From 55-13 sp037190145 (GTDB lineage Bacteria > Armatimonadota > Fimbriimonadia > Fimbriimonadales > Fimbriimonadaceae): a stretch of 64,000 nucleotides of DNA. The notes beneath the pieces are model-generated. The model saw only the letters and a program-made list of their open reading frames with translations, did no database searches and was not told the origin of the DNA. The position numbers and the translations under genes were made by a program. The stretch lies in assembly GCA_037190145.1 (NCBI GenBank), contig JBBCJU010000010.1, positions 271,259-335,258 of the forward strand. Direction: 5' to 3'. How positions within the stretch are numbered: position 1 is the stretch's first letter; the number at the start of each line of letters is the position of its first letter. This document shows, piece after piece, positions 41,847 through 50,207 of this stretch.

Positions 41847-43775
41847 ATGTCCAAGAAAACCACTGTTTGTACCGCGATTCCTTATGTGAACTCGGTCCCC
41901 CATATTGGCAATATCCTGACGGATCTCTGTGGCGACGTTACGGCCCGGTATTTCAGGATGCGGGGTGAGGATGTATTTTTTCAGGTTGGCACCGACGAGA
42001 ATGGCCTGAAAATTAAGGAAGCCGCCGAAACAAATGGTCGTGATCCCCACGAGTTTGTCGCTGAAATTGCTGGACGCTTTCAAACCATTTTTGATGCCAC
42101 TCGCATCAGTTACGACGACTTCATACGTACAACGGAACCTCGCCATATCAAAGCTTCGCAAGCGCTGTTTAGCAAGTTAGAAGAGAATGGCCATGTCTTC
42201 CTTGGAACCTACGAAGGTTGGTACGACGTCTCTACCGAAACCTTTTTCCGGGAAGAAGAGCTGGTGGATGGTAAGAGCCCAGATGGCAATGAGGTTCGGT
42301 GGGTAAGCGAGCAGAATTATTTCTTCCGATTAAGCGCATTTGGCGACCAGCTATTGGCGCATATCGAAGCAAACCCCAACTTCATCGTTCCTGCGAATCG
42401 GAAGAACGAGGTTGTTAGCTTTATCAAGCAAGGTTTGCGAGATATAAGCATCACTCGAAAGAATCCCGGCTGGGGTATTCCTGTTCCAGGGCGAGAAGAT
42501 TTAGTGATCTACGTATGGTTTGATGCTCTGATCAACTACATTGCCGCCACCGGATGGCCAGACGCGGGTTGGGAAGAGAAGTGGCCCGCCAAGGTTCAGT
42601 GGGTGGGTAAAGATATCCTGACTCGATTCCACGCAACTCTCTGGCCCGCAATGTTGATGGGCATCGGCTTGCCGCTGTTTGAAACCGTTGCCGCTCACGG
42701 ATGGGTTCTGTTGGGTGGAGAAAAGATCTCTAAGTCCAAAGGAAATGTGGTTCGTCCGGTTGAGCTTTCCGAGGAGTTTGCGGCAAAGTCCGGCATTTCC
42801 AAGGATTTGGCAGTGGATGTCTTACGCCACTATCTGACCGCCACGATGTCCATGGAGAGCGACTCTACGTTCACGTATGAGGACTTTGACCAAAGGTACA
42901 ACAGCGACCTGGCTAATGACCTTGGCAATGCGTTGAACCGCAGTTTGAGCATGGCCCATAAGTTTGTGGATGGTGTAGTGCCTGATGCTGAGCCGGAACA
43001 AGACGCTCTGGATGCGATTCGCATGGCCAAAGAGGCCTTTGCCGGTGCGATGGAGGAATACCAAATTCCAAAGGCGAATGAGTCGGCGATGGCCTTGGTG
43101 CGATTCCTAAATAAATACATCGACACCCGTGCACCGTGGGCGCTTGTGAAAAATCAGGACCCTGCATTAGGTGCTGTCTTGCGGTCCATGCTCCTGACCA
43201 TTCGAGCAGCCGAAGGGCTGGTGAGAGTCTTTATTCCGGTCGGAGCCGATGCGGTTGCGGCTCAGCTAAACGTGCCGCCCACTACTCACTGGGATCAGAT
43301 TGGCAGCTTGGAATCCCTCCCTGCCGGAACCCAGCTCGCTCAACCCCAACCGATCTTCCCCAGAATTGAACTAACTAAGAAAATGGAAACCAAAGAAACA
43401 CCTAAGCCTGCTCCCGCTCCGGCCCCCAAGCCCGAGGCGCCTTCTACTAGCCAAATCACGATCGAAGACTTCATGAAAGTTGAGTTGAGAGTAGCAAGGG
43501 TTATCGAAGCTGAACCCGCCGAGGGCAGTGATAAACTCCTCAAGCTCCAACTCGATATTGATGGCGAAAAACGCCAAGTTGTCGCCGGAATTCGTGCGAA
43601 CTACGCCCCTGCGGACCTGATCGGTCGTCAGGTAGTTATGGTGTTCAACCTCAAACCTGCCAAGTTACGCGGTATCGAGAGCCAAGGAATGTTGCTTGCT
43701 GCGACCGATGCCGAAGGTGGGGCTATCCTCCTACAGCCAGATAAAGAGACTCCTGAGGGTGCAAAGGTACGGTAG
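41847..43775 (+). CDS. metG: Methionine--tRNA ligase with C-terminal tRNA-binding domain
   Basis: A 642-residue class I synthetase that charges tRNA-Met. The HIGH signature is PHIGN (residue ~19), and the KMSKS signature is KISKSKGN (~294). The connective peptide lacks the zinc-binding cysteines: GWYDVSTETFFREEELVDG and SPDGN stand where YCxxC and CPxHG are found in zinc forms. After a Pro/Ala/Lys-rich linker (about 512-532), residues 538-642 form an OB-fold tRNA-binding domain (IEDFMKVELRVARVIEAEP, GRQVVMVFNLKP). Length and order are normal. It is likely essential. Confidence 0.97.
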   Translation: MSKKTTVCTAIPYVNSVPHIGNILTDLCGDVTARYFRMRGEDVFFQVGTDENGLKIKEAAETNGRDPHEFVAEIAGRFQTIFDATRISYDDFIRTTEPRHIKASQALFSKLEENGHVFLGTYEGWYDVSTETFFREEELVDGKSPDGNEVRWVSEQNYFFRLSAFGDQLLAHIEANPNFIVPANRKNEVVSFIKQGLRDISITRKNPGWGIPVPGREDLVIYVWFDALINYIAATGWPDAGWEEKWPAKVQWVGKDILTRFHATLWPAMLMGIGLPLFETVAAHGWVLLGGEKISKSKGNVVRPVELSEEFAAKSGISKDLAVDVLRHYLTATMSMESDSTFTYEDFDQRYNSDLANDLGNALNRSLSMAHKFVDGVVPDAEPEQDALDAIRMAKEAFAGAMEEYQIPKANESAMALVRFLNKYIDTRAPWALVKNQDPALGAVLRSMLLTIRAAEGLVRVFIPVGADAVAAQLNVPPTTHWDQIGSLESLPAGTQLAQPQPIFPRIELTKKMETKETPKPAPAPAPKPEAPSTSQITIEDFMKVELRVARVIEAEPAEGSDKLLKLQLDIDGEKRQVVAGIRANYAPADLIGRQVVMVFNLKPAKLRGIESQGMLLAATDAEGGAILLQPDKETPEGAKVR

Positions 43776-43822
43776 TATTATTGCGAAAGTTGGGCCATTG
43801 TAGATTGCCACTTTAACGATTG

Positions 43823-44947
43823 ATGCATCAGATAGCCCTACTTACTGCCTTGTTTGAGTCGGTCCTTGTCTTCGACGAGTTGGGCTTCATCACGCGCCGC
43901 ATAGGCTCTCCAATTGAACTGGATAACGTTCTATCCGATGATCGATTGGCGAGTCTAAAAGGGCGTTTGGTGGACTGCATTTCTGGAAATCCCTTCGAGT
44001 CTCATTTCTCCCTAGATGGTCGAGAAAAAACCCGATGGAGAGGGGTGCCATACATTACTGACAAAGGGGAGAGAGGCGGCATCCTTGGCATAGAAGGCAG
44101 CTTCGGGAACGTATCTCGCGCTCGCCCGGCAGGATCTGAGCTCGATTTTGTCTTGGCAAATATGCACCAAGGTTTTTTACGCAGGAATGCGAAAGGAGCC
44201 ATTGCCTATGCCAACAAATACATCGCGTCTCGCCTGGAGATCAGTACAGATGCCCTGATCGGGCGTCACATTGGCGAGTTCATGCCCGGCGCTAAAAATG
44301 AGGAAGGCCAGTATGAGGTTGAGCTAACCACGGATCAAGGCATTCGGCGCCGGGCCATCGTCTCCACGGCTCCTCTCATGGGCGCTAGAGGGCGCGTCAC
44401 CGGTTACATCGATGTCATTACCGACATTACCGCCGAGTACGCGATGAAGACCAAGCTCTATGCAGAGTTCCAAAAGATGTCCAATCTGGCCTATCGCGAC
44501 CCTCTGACGGGGCAGGCAAATCGCGCAGAGTTTCAGTCCGAGCTGCAACGGCTTATGAGCGAAGAGCCCATGGAGCCTTTCGGATTGGTGATGATCGATC
44601 TAGATCAATTCAAAGAGGTAAATGACCTCCATGGACACACCGCCGGAGATCAGGTGCTCGTGGAGTTCGCAACCCGCCTTCGACAGTCGGTACGAGACAC
44701 CGATATCGTGGCTCGACTTGGGGGAGATGAGTTCGCGGTACTACTCACAGGTGCGCCCAAAATGATTGCGGAAGAGGTCGTGAATCGTTTAATCGATAAG
44801 CTCAGCTTTTCGATCGCGCTTGGTGAAGAGATTGTGCCGGTGATCGCCTCCGTGGGTTGGGCACATAGCGACGAAGGAGCCGCGAAAATCCTTCAAAGTG
44901 CAGACCGGAGAATGTATAGCAACAAGCGGAGAAGAAGGGGCGCCTAA
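43823..44947 (+). CDS. PAS-GGDEF diguanylate cyclase
   Basis: A 374-residue protein with two PAS-like sensor regions, the second at about 115-225 (LANMHQGFLRRNAKGAIAYANKYIA, then TGYIDVITDITAE). The C-terminal GGDEF domain (DPLTGQANRAEF onward) has an intact active site ARLGGDEFAVLL near residue 300 and an inhibitory I-site RDTD five residues before it, so it should make cyclic di-GMP with product inhibition. No transmembrane helix is obvious, so it is cytoplasmic. ATG at 43823 is used; a TTG lies one codon before. It starts a run of same-strand genes to 49652. Confidence 0.92.
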   Translation: MHQIALLTALFESVLVFDELGFITRRIGSPIELDNVLSDDRLASLKGRLVDCISGNPFESHFSLDGREKTRWRGVPYITDKGERGGILGIEGSFGNVSRARPAGSELDFVLANMHQGFLRRNAKGAIAYANKYIASRLEISTDALIGRHIGEFMPGAKNEEGQYEVELTTDQGIRRRAIVSTAPLMGARGRVTGYIDVITDITAEYAMKTKLYAEFQKMSNLAYRDPLTGQANRAEFQSELQRLMSEEPMEPFGLVMIDLDQFKEVNDLHGHTAGDQVLVEFATRLRQSVRDTDIVARLGGDEFAVLLTGAPKMIAEEVVNRLIDKLSFSIALGEEIVPVIASVGWAHSDEGAAKILQSADRRMYSNKRRRRGA

Positions 44948-44963
44948 TTCCGTCCAATCTCTG

Positions 44964-45458
44964 ATGCCCACGGATGAACTAGCGATTCAAGCCGAACAAC
45001 TGCTAGATGAGCAGATGGCTAAGTTTCCGCTGCCCCATCGCCCCACTTTGGTCTGGAAATCCCTTCGGGTAACCGCCGGAATTGCTTACTACCGAACCAA
45101 CCAAATCGGCTTGAGTCGACAGCTTCTCACCGACTTCGACCGTCTTCGCATCACATTGCTTCACGAATACGCTCATCTTCTTGCGGTACATCGGCATGGC
45201 CGTTCGGCAGCGAATCATGGTCCCTTTTGGCAAACAGCCATGCAAGATCTAGGTTTACCGCCGGTCAGAACCCATAACTACGAAGTAGAGCGGAACGCTT
45301 CTCGTCAGCAAGTGACTTACCAGTGCAAGAAATGCGGCAAATCCTTCGTGAGGACGCGTCGCCTTCCCAAAGGCAATCGATACATGCACGCCCGCTGTGG
45401 AGGTGGCCTGCGTTTGATTTCCATAGAAAAGACGACGAATGGCAATATCAAGCCGTAG
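44964..45458 (+). CDS. SprT-like zinc metalloprotease-fold protein
   Basis: A 164-residue protein. The zinc-protease helix is LLHEYAHLLAVHRHG (HExxH) with a downstream histidine in NHGPFWQTAM, and the end has a zinc ribbon (YQCKKCGKSF ... HARCGGGL). This is the SprT/Spartan-like family, linked in eukaryotes to repair of DNA-protein crosslinks; the bacterial role is not settled. ATG at 44964 avoids a 50-base overlap with the cyclase that the longer GTG frame (44898) would cause. It is probably cytoplasmic. Confidence 0.85.
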   Translation: MPTDELAIQAEQLLDEQMAKFPLPHRPTLVWKSLRVTAGIAYYRTNQIGLSRQLLTDFDRLRITLLHEYAHLLAVHRHGRSAANHGPFWQTAMQDLGLPPVRTHNYEVERNASRQQVTYQCKKCGKSFVRTRRLPKGNRYMHARCGGGLRLISIEKTTNGNIKP

Positions 45459-45495
45459 AGAGGTACGTTCGTAGCTCTTGAGAGGAAAGGCACCC

Positions 45496-47040
45496 GTGTG
45501 GATAGTTAGCTCACAGCGTTGTGGAGAGATGGATCAAAAAGCGTCCGAGGACTATGGAATCTCGGTGAGAAGTCTGATGGAAACAGCCGGACAACGCGTT
45601 TTCGAGGAAGTCAAACGCACCATCTCCGCGGAAGGCACCCTCACGGTCCTTTGCGGCAAGGGGAATAACGGTGGCGATGGATTCGTGGTGGCTCGACTAG
45701 CTCACCAGGCCGGTTATTCAGTAGATTGTCTCGTAGCGTGCAAGGAGTCTGACCTTGGCCGGGAGCCTCGGTTTCAGGCTGGCCAGACCAAGGAAGCCGG
45801 TGTTCCCCTCAGCTTCGCGGGTGACCCGTTGTATGACTCGAAACTGATCAATCTCAGTTCGCGAGATCTCCTAGTGGATGCGCTTCTGGGTACTGGGGCG
45901 GCGGGAGAGGTACGAGGACCGATTCAGGTTGCCATACAGTCCATTAACCGCAGCGGAACCCCGGTCCTGTCTATTGATATTCCCAGCGGAGTCCACTGTG
46001 ATACGGGCGAAGAACTTGGCGAAAGTGTATGGGCAACGAAGACCGTGACCCTTGCGCTACCCAAGCCGTTTCTTTTCCAAGGGACCGGTCAAGAACATTC
46101 CGGGCAATGGGACATCGCCCATATCGGATTTCCTTCCGAACTCCTGGAGGAACCTTCTGAAGCTCAGTTGCTTGACATGGAATGGGTCGCCAATGTGATT
46201 CCTCAAAGATTGAGAGCGAGTCATAAGGGAGACAACGGCCATGTCCTCATCATCGCAGGAAGTGCCGAAATGCCAGGAGCAGCGGTGATGTCTGCCAAGG
46301 CGGCCCTAAGAAGCGGAGCGGGACTCTTCACCGTGGCCGCGATTCCTCAAGTTTGTGAAATTGTTGCCCACCATCTGCCCGAATGCATCTTTTTGCCGCT
46401 GCCTGAGGCCATGGGTGGTATTGATGTTGAGGCAAGCGAATATCTCTTGGAGCAACAAGATCGGTTCGATTCCGCACTTTTCGGCCCCGGCCTTTCTCAA
46501 CGCCCTGAAGTCCAGACCTTTCTGGGCCGGGTATGGCAAGATTGGGAATTACCCAGCGTTATCGATGCCGATGCACTAAATGCCGTCGCCAAGGGTATTG
46601 CACTACCAAGAAGCGAGTGCGTTCTAACCCCTCACCCCGGCGAGATGAGCCGTCTGTTGAAAGCAAGCATTGCTGAAGTTCAGTCGGATCGCTTCTCAAC
46701 CGTGAGTCAAGCGACCGAACAGTTTGGGAAGTGCGTATTGCTAAAAGGCCTCTACTCTATGGTTGGAGACCGGTCACAGCCCATATCTGTGAATCGCACC
46801 GGCAATCCCGGAATGGCAACGGGAGGCATGGGAGATATCCTGGGTGGAGTCATTGCCACCTTGCTAGGACAAACCCTTCCCAGCTACCATGCGGCCGCCG
46901 CCGCTATGTACTGGCACGGCCTTGCAGGAGACATTTGTGCCAAGGAAATCGGCACAATTGGCTACTCTGCGATGGATGTAGCGAACGCTTTGCCTCACGC
47001 ACGCGCTAAAATCGTCGCAAGTTGCGAATACGAAGCCTGA
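45496..47040 (+). CDS. nnr: Bifunctional NAD(P)HX epimerase / ADP-dependent dehydratase
   Basis: A 514-residue repair enzyme for hydrated NAD(P)H. Residues 1-210 are the YjeF-N epimerase (GKGNNGGDGFVVARLAHQAG, DALLGTGAAGEVRGP, SIDIPSGVHCDTG). Residues 225-510 are the ribokinase-like dehydratase (GHVLIIAGSAEMPGAAVMSA, LTPHPGEMSRLL, GNPGMATGGMGDILGG). Start choice: GTG at 45496 follows a Shine-Dalgarno (AGGAAAGG) at a good distance, and the first residues WIVSSQRCGEMD match family N-termini; a TTG at 45478 would destroy that. The last 19 bases overlap the next gene. Confidence 0.94.
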   Translation: MWIVSSQRCGEMDQKASEDYGISVRSLMETAGQRVFEEVKRTISAEGTLTVLCGKGNNGGDGFVVARLAHQAGYSVDCLVACKESDLGREPRFQAGQTKEAGVPLSFAGDPLYDSKLINLSSRDLLVDALLGTGAAGEVRGPIQVAIQSINRSGTPVLSIDIPSGVHCDTGEELGESVWATKTVTLALPKPFLFQGTGQEHSGQWDIAHIGFPSELLEEPSEAQLLDMEWVANVIPQRLRASHKGDNGHVLIIAGSAEMPGAAVMSAKAALRSGAGLFTVAAIPQVCEIVAHHLPECIFLPLPEAMGGIDVEASEYLLEQQDRFDSALFGPGLSQRPEVQTFLGRVWQDWELPSVIDADALNAVAKGIALPRSECVLTPHPGEMSRLLKASIAEVQSDRFSTVSQATEQFGKCVLLKGLYSMVGDRSQPISVNRTGNPGMATGGMGDILGGVIATLLGQTLPSYHAAAAAMYWHGLAGDICAKEIGTIGYSAMDVANALPHARAKIVASCEYEA

Positions 47041-48275
47041 TATTTCTGCTTGCCTTTGCTCCGGCTCTTCTCCTTGCTCAGGGCCAGATCAAACTTGACT
47101 TTGGTGACGCCGGAGAGCGCGAGGTTTGGATTTCCGATCAACTCGCGATGCCTCCGTCAACCCTCAAAGCGACGGAGGCGACACTTGATCTTCCCATACA
47201 GGGTGGCAAGACCGATAAGCTGTACGTCTGGGATCGCAAGTCCGGCAACCTTGCTTCCCGACCGATTACTGAGATCAAAGGAACCTGGAAGCTTGCCCCT
47301 CAAGACTTTAAGTTGGTCGGCAAAGTCACCGTCCGGGTAGAGCACGAAGGGAAAAGAGTCGCGATTGCCTTCATCAAGTTAAAGGATGGATCGGGTGATC
47401 GTGAGAGCCAAATAGATCCCGGCAAAAACGGTGAGGCTAGCTTCTTTGGAGTTCAACCCGGCAATGTTGCAGTGACGGTTAGATACAACTCCAAAGGTGT
47501 AGATGCAGACCCTGCCCAGCAAACATTTATTCTAAACCCGAAGCGAGCTGAGCCAGATCCTACTTTCATCGTGTCGTTAACTCAAGAGGTGGAAACGGTT
47601 GCCGGCGGTTCTTCCGATGCCAAGAAAGAGCCAACATCGGGTAGCGAAGCTCCAAAGAAGGAAAGTGGAGAGGAACCAACCGCCGATGCGAAAGCCCCTG
47701 CAAAGAGTGGAAGCATTATTGGAAGTATGGTGGTGTATCTCCTGGCGCTTGGAGCTGCGGGAGCCGCCATCTGGTTTGGCCTGAAGTACATGAAGGATAA
47801 CCAGGATAAGGTGAAGGACCAGCTTCAAAAGATCGGTGTCCAGGTTCCAGATCCGCAAGATCCTGCTCAGCAAGACCCGGGCCCTGCTCCAGTACCCGTG
47901 GCTCCAGTACCTCCACAGAAGATCATTCTTGACGACGCGGATCCGAACGTTCCTGTTGCCCCCTCGAATATCCCCTCTCCCGCCTCCCCTCTGGGGCAAC
48001 CCAGCTTAGTAATGGAAAACGGAGACGTTTTCCCTTTACCCGAGGGCGAAACCTTGGTGGGTCGTGAAGCGGGTAATGGGCTTTCCTTGGTTACTGAGAA
48101 CACGGTTTCCCGAAAGCATGCTGCTGTGGTAAAGGATGGCGTGAACGTGCTTGTTCGCGACCTTGGCAGTTCGAACGGAACCTTCGTGAACGGCGTCAAG
48201 GTTACAGCGGATACGGTTCTGAAGCCCGGTGACCAAGTCCAATTCGGACAGGCCAGATTCCGCTACGAGGCATAA
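47022..48275 (+). CDS. Exported FHA-domain membrane protein
   Basis: A 417-residue protein with a signal-like helix (RSLIFLLAFAPALLLAQ). Residues 20-190 form a beta-rich domain, then a Lys/Glu/Pro linker, and a transmembrane helix lies at about 233-254 (MVVYLLALGAAGAAIWFGLKY). A Pro-rich linker leads to a C-terminal FHA domain (residues ~330-417) with LVGREAGNGL, TVSRKHAAVV and SSNGTFVNG. The FHA domain binds phosphothreonine and should face the cytoplasm. The start is a TTG inside the end of the preceding gene. It forms a tight pair with the next FHA gene (3-nt gap). Confidence 0.86.
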   Translation: MRIRSLIFLLAFAPALLLAQGQIKLDFGDAGEREVWISDQLAMPPSTLKATEATLDLPIQGGKTDKLYVWDRKSGNLASRPITEIKGTWKLAPQDFKLVGKVTVRVEHEGKRVAIAFIKLKDGSGDRESQIDPGKNGEASFFGVQPGNVAVTVRYNSKGVDADPAQQTFILNPKRAEPDPTFIVSLTQEVETVAGGSSDAKKEPTSGSEAPKKESGEEPTADAKAPAKSGSIIGSMVVYLLALGAAGAAIWFGLKYMKDNQDKVKDQLQKIGVQVPDPQDPAQQDPGPAPVPVAPVPPQKIILDDADPNVPVAPSNIPSPASPLGQPSLVMENGDVFPLPEGETLVGREAGNGLSLVTENTVSRKHAAVVKDGVNVLVRDLGSSNGTFVNGVKVTADTVLKPGDQVQFGQARFRYEA

Positions 48276-48278
48276 CCG

Positions 48279-49652
48279 ATGGGAACAATCCTGCTAAAAG
48301 TCTTTGTCGGCGCGGTAGCAGGATTAGTCTGCTGGGCGATCTTTGAACCCTTTGCCCCAAGTTTTTCCGGTGGCGAAAGCTGGGGGCGATGGGAACAGAT
48401 GTTTATTCTGTCGCTAGGGGCCATTATTGGGCTCTCCATCGGAGGAGTGAATGGCTTGCTTCAAGGAGGGAAGAGACACACAATTAGGGGTGGACTCTTG
48501 GGCCTCCTCTTCGGAGCTATCGGATCATCATTAGGATACGGACTTGGGAGCACTCTCGTTCAGCTATCCCACTTGCCTCCCCAAACAATGCCTTGGCGTG
48601 TCGTTGCGTTGACCCCTCTCGGAGCTTGCCTGGGTTTGGCGATTGGAGCCAGCACCCTAAATGTTCGTCGAATGGTCCAGGGTCTCATTGGCGGAGCTAT
48701 CGGTGGAGCTATCGGCGGTGGACTATTCGACCTCATTGGCAGACTATTACAAGACTTCCAATTGGCCACCAAGGGCATTCAGGCAGGACTCACGGGTGAG
48801 GTCGGTGGCCCTTCCCGCGCGCTTTATGTGATCTTGATGGGAGGGGCAATTGCTCTCTTTATCGGAATCGTTGAGCGTATGACCCGATCAGCCTGGGTTC
48901 GTTTGACTCTCGGGCGAAACGAAGGTAAGGAGTGGGTCCTGGATGCTGGTCAAAACTTTATTGGCCGAGACGAGCGGGCGAATATCCCGCTTTTCGGTGA
49001 TCCTAATGTGGCTCCAATGCATGCTTGCATTGTGCGCCAAGGTCCCAATCAATTCCTTCTTGCAGACGGCGGCTCACCCCTGGGTACCTACCTCAATGGA
49101 CAACGAGTTCAACAAGCGCCTTTGTTCCATGGAGCGATCATCACTGTGGGTTCATTCAATCTAGAGTTTCTTCTGAAGAACCAACCTGCTCCTGTTCGCG
49201 GGCCAGAAGCCTATCCCGGCCAGGCCTATAACCTGGCACCTCAAGGCTACACGCCCCATGCCGGAGCTCAGGCTCCGCATCCTGGATATGGAACCCAACC
49301 CGCGCCGCAGCCAACCCCGCCCCCGGCTTCTTATCCGACGCAAATGACACCCACGCCTGTTGCCCCTGCAAGTGTCTACACATTGGTGGCAATGGATGGG
49401 CCTCTTATGGGGCAAAGGTTTACGATCGGTTCACTGGTAGAAGTCGGCAGAGAAGCACCTGCTATTCCCATGGGCTTTGATTCTCAAGCCTCACGTCGCC
49501 ATGCGCAATTGAGTCCAGATGCGATGGGCCTCATGGTTACCGACCTAAACAGCACGAACGGAACGTTTGTAAACGGTCAACGCGTCCAGTCTCAAATGGT
49601 TCGCAGCGGCGATCTGGTGAAGATAGGTGCCACCACTTTTCGCGTAGACTAA
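48279..49652 (+). CDS. Multi-pass membrane protein with two FHA domains
   Basis: A 457-residue protein. The N-terminal half has about five to six hydrophobic segments with glycine-rich motifs (LIGGAIGGAIGGGLFDLIG). Residues ~215-300 form a degenerate FHA domain (FIGRDERANIPL, MHACIV, GTYLNG). A Pro/Ala/Gln-rich linker of about 70 residues follows, and then a canonical FHA domain (VEVGREAPAIP, ASRRHAQLS, STNGTFVNG). The first FHA has lost the S/RxH core, so it may not bind phosphothreonine. With its neighbour it makes a membrane FHA module, but no Ser/Thr kinase or phosphatase is in the window. Confidence 0.87.
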   Translation: MGTILLKVFVGAVAGLVCWAIFEPFAPSFSGGESWGRWEQMFILSLGAIIGLSIGGVNGLLQGGKRHTIRGGLLGLLFGAIGSSLGYGLGSTLVQLSHLPPQTMPWRVVALTPLGACLGLAIGASTLNVRRMVQGLIGGAIGGAIGGGLFDLIGRLLQDFQLATKGIQAGLTGEVGGPSRALYVILMGGAIALFIGIVERMTRSAWVRLTLGRNEGKEWVLDAGQNFIGRDERANIPLFGDPNVAPMHACIVRQGPNQFLLADGGSPLGTYLNGQRVQQAPLFHGAIITVGSFNLEFLLKNQPAPVRGPEAYPGQAYNLAPQGYTPHAGAQAPHPGYGTQPAPQPTPPPASYPTQMTPTPVAPASVYTLVAMDGPLMGQRFTIGSLVEVGREAPAIPMGFDSQASRRHAQLSPDAMGLMVTDLNSTNGTFVNGQRVQSQMVRSGDLVKIGATTFRVD

Positions 49653-49713
49653 AGTGTGGTAAGTGGAATGTGATTTGTGATTTGGTTGAGAGGTTGACAA
49701 GACTAGATAGGAT

Positions 49714-50139
49714 ATGGAAAAGCGATACGCAGAAACTCATGAAGATTTGAAGGTGTATCGAGATGCCTATGCCCAAGCCATGGAGATATTCGAATTGTCG
49801 ATGCTCTTCCCTAAGGCAGAAACTTACTCAATGACGGATCAGATTCGTCGTAGTTCAAGATCAGTCTGCACAAACCTTGCCGAAGCCTGGCAAAAACGAC
49901 GGTATGTTGCCGCATTTGCCGCTAAGCTCACCGACAGCATGTCCGAGGCTGGTGAAACTCAATCATGGTTGAGGTTTGCCGCAGATTGCCAACATATGGA
50001 ACGTGAGGTGTCATCTGAACTGATTGACAAGTACTCAGCGGTTCTGAAAACCCTAAAGGCGATGTGCTACCACGCACCGAGCTGGTGCAAGGAAGAGAGA
50101 GCGCCTTATGATGGGCAATCCTCGGATGACGTAACCTAG
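49714..50139 (+). CDS. Four-helix-bundle protein (23S rRNA-intervening-sequence type)
   Basis: A 141-residue helical protein: LKVYRDAYAQAMEIFELS, DQIRRSSRSVCTNLAEAW and AAFAAKLTDSMSEAGETQSWL are the signatures of the S23/IVP four-helix-bundle family, which often lies inside rRNA insertions or in genomes as single genes with repeats around them. Function is unknown. Here it lies between FHA and vWA genes and is flanked by simple-sequence DNA (GTGATTTGTGATTT upstream, CACAATT heptamers downstream), which suggests it was inserted into the cluster. The four central arginines around DQIRRSSRSV are typical. Confidence 0.9.
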   Translation: MEKRYAETHEDLKVYRDAYAQAMEIFELSMLFPKAETYSMTDQIRRSSRSVCTNLAEAWQKRRYVAAFAAKLTDSMSEAGETQSWLRFAADCQHMEREVSSELIDKYSAVLKTLKAMCYHAPSWCKEERAPYDGQSSDDVT

Positions 50140-50143
50140 TACC

Positions 50144-50185
50144 CACAAACCACAAACCACAATTCACAATTCACAATTCACAATT
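50144..50185 (+). repeat. Tandem heptamer repeat
   Basis: Two copies of CACAAAC (50144-50157) and four of CACAATT (50158-50185) lie in tandem with a period of 7 bases, 5 nt after the stop of the four-helix-bundle gene and 23 nt before the next ATG. An upstream GTGATTTGTGATTT repeat (from about 49672) has a similar period on the other strand. Confidence 0.9.
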
Positions 50186-50207
50186 CGTAAGCCGCCCCAC
50201 ACTCAAA

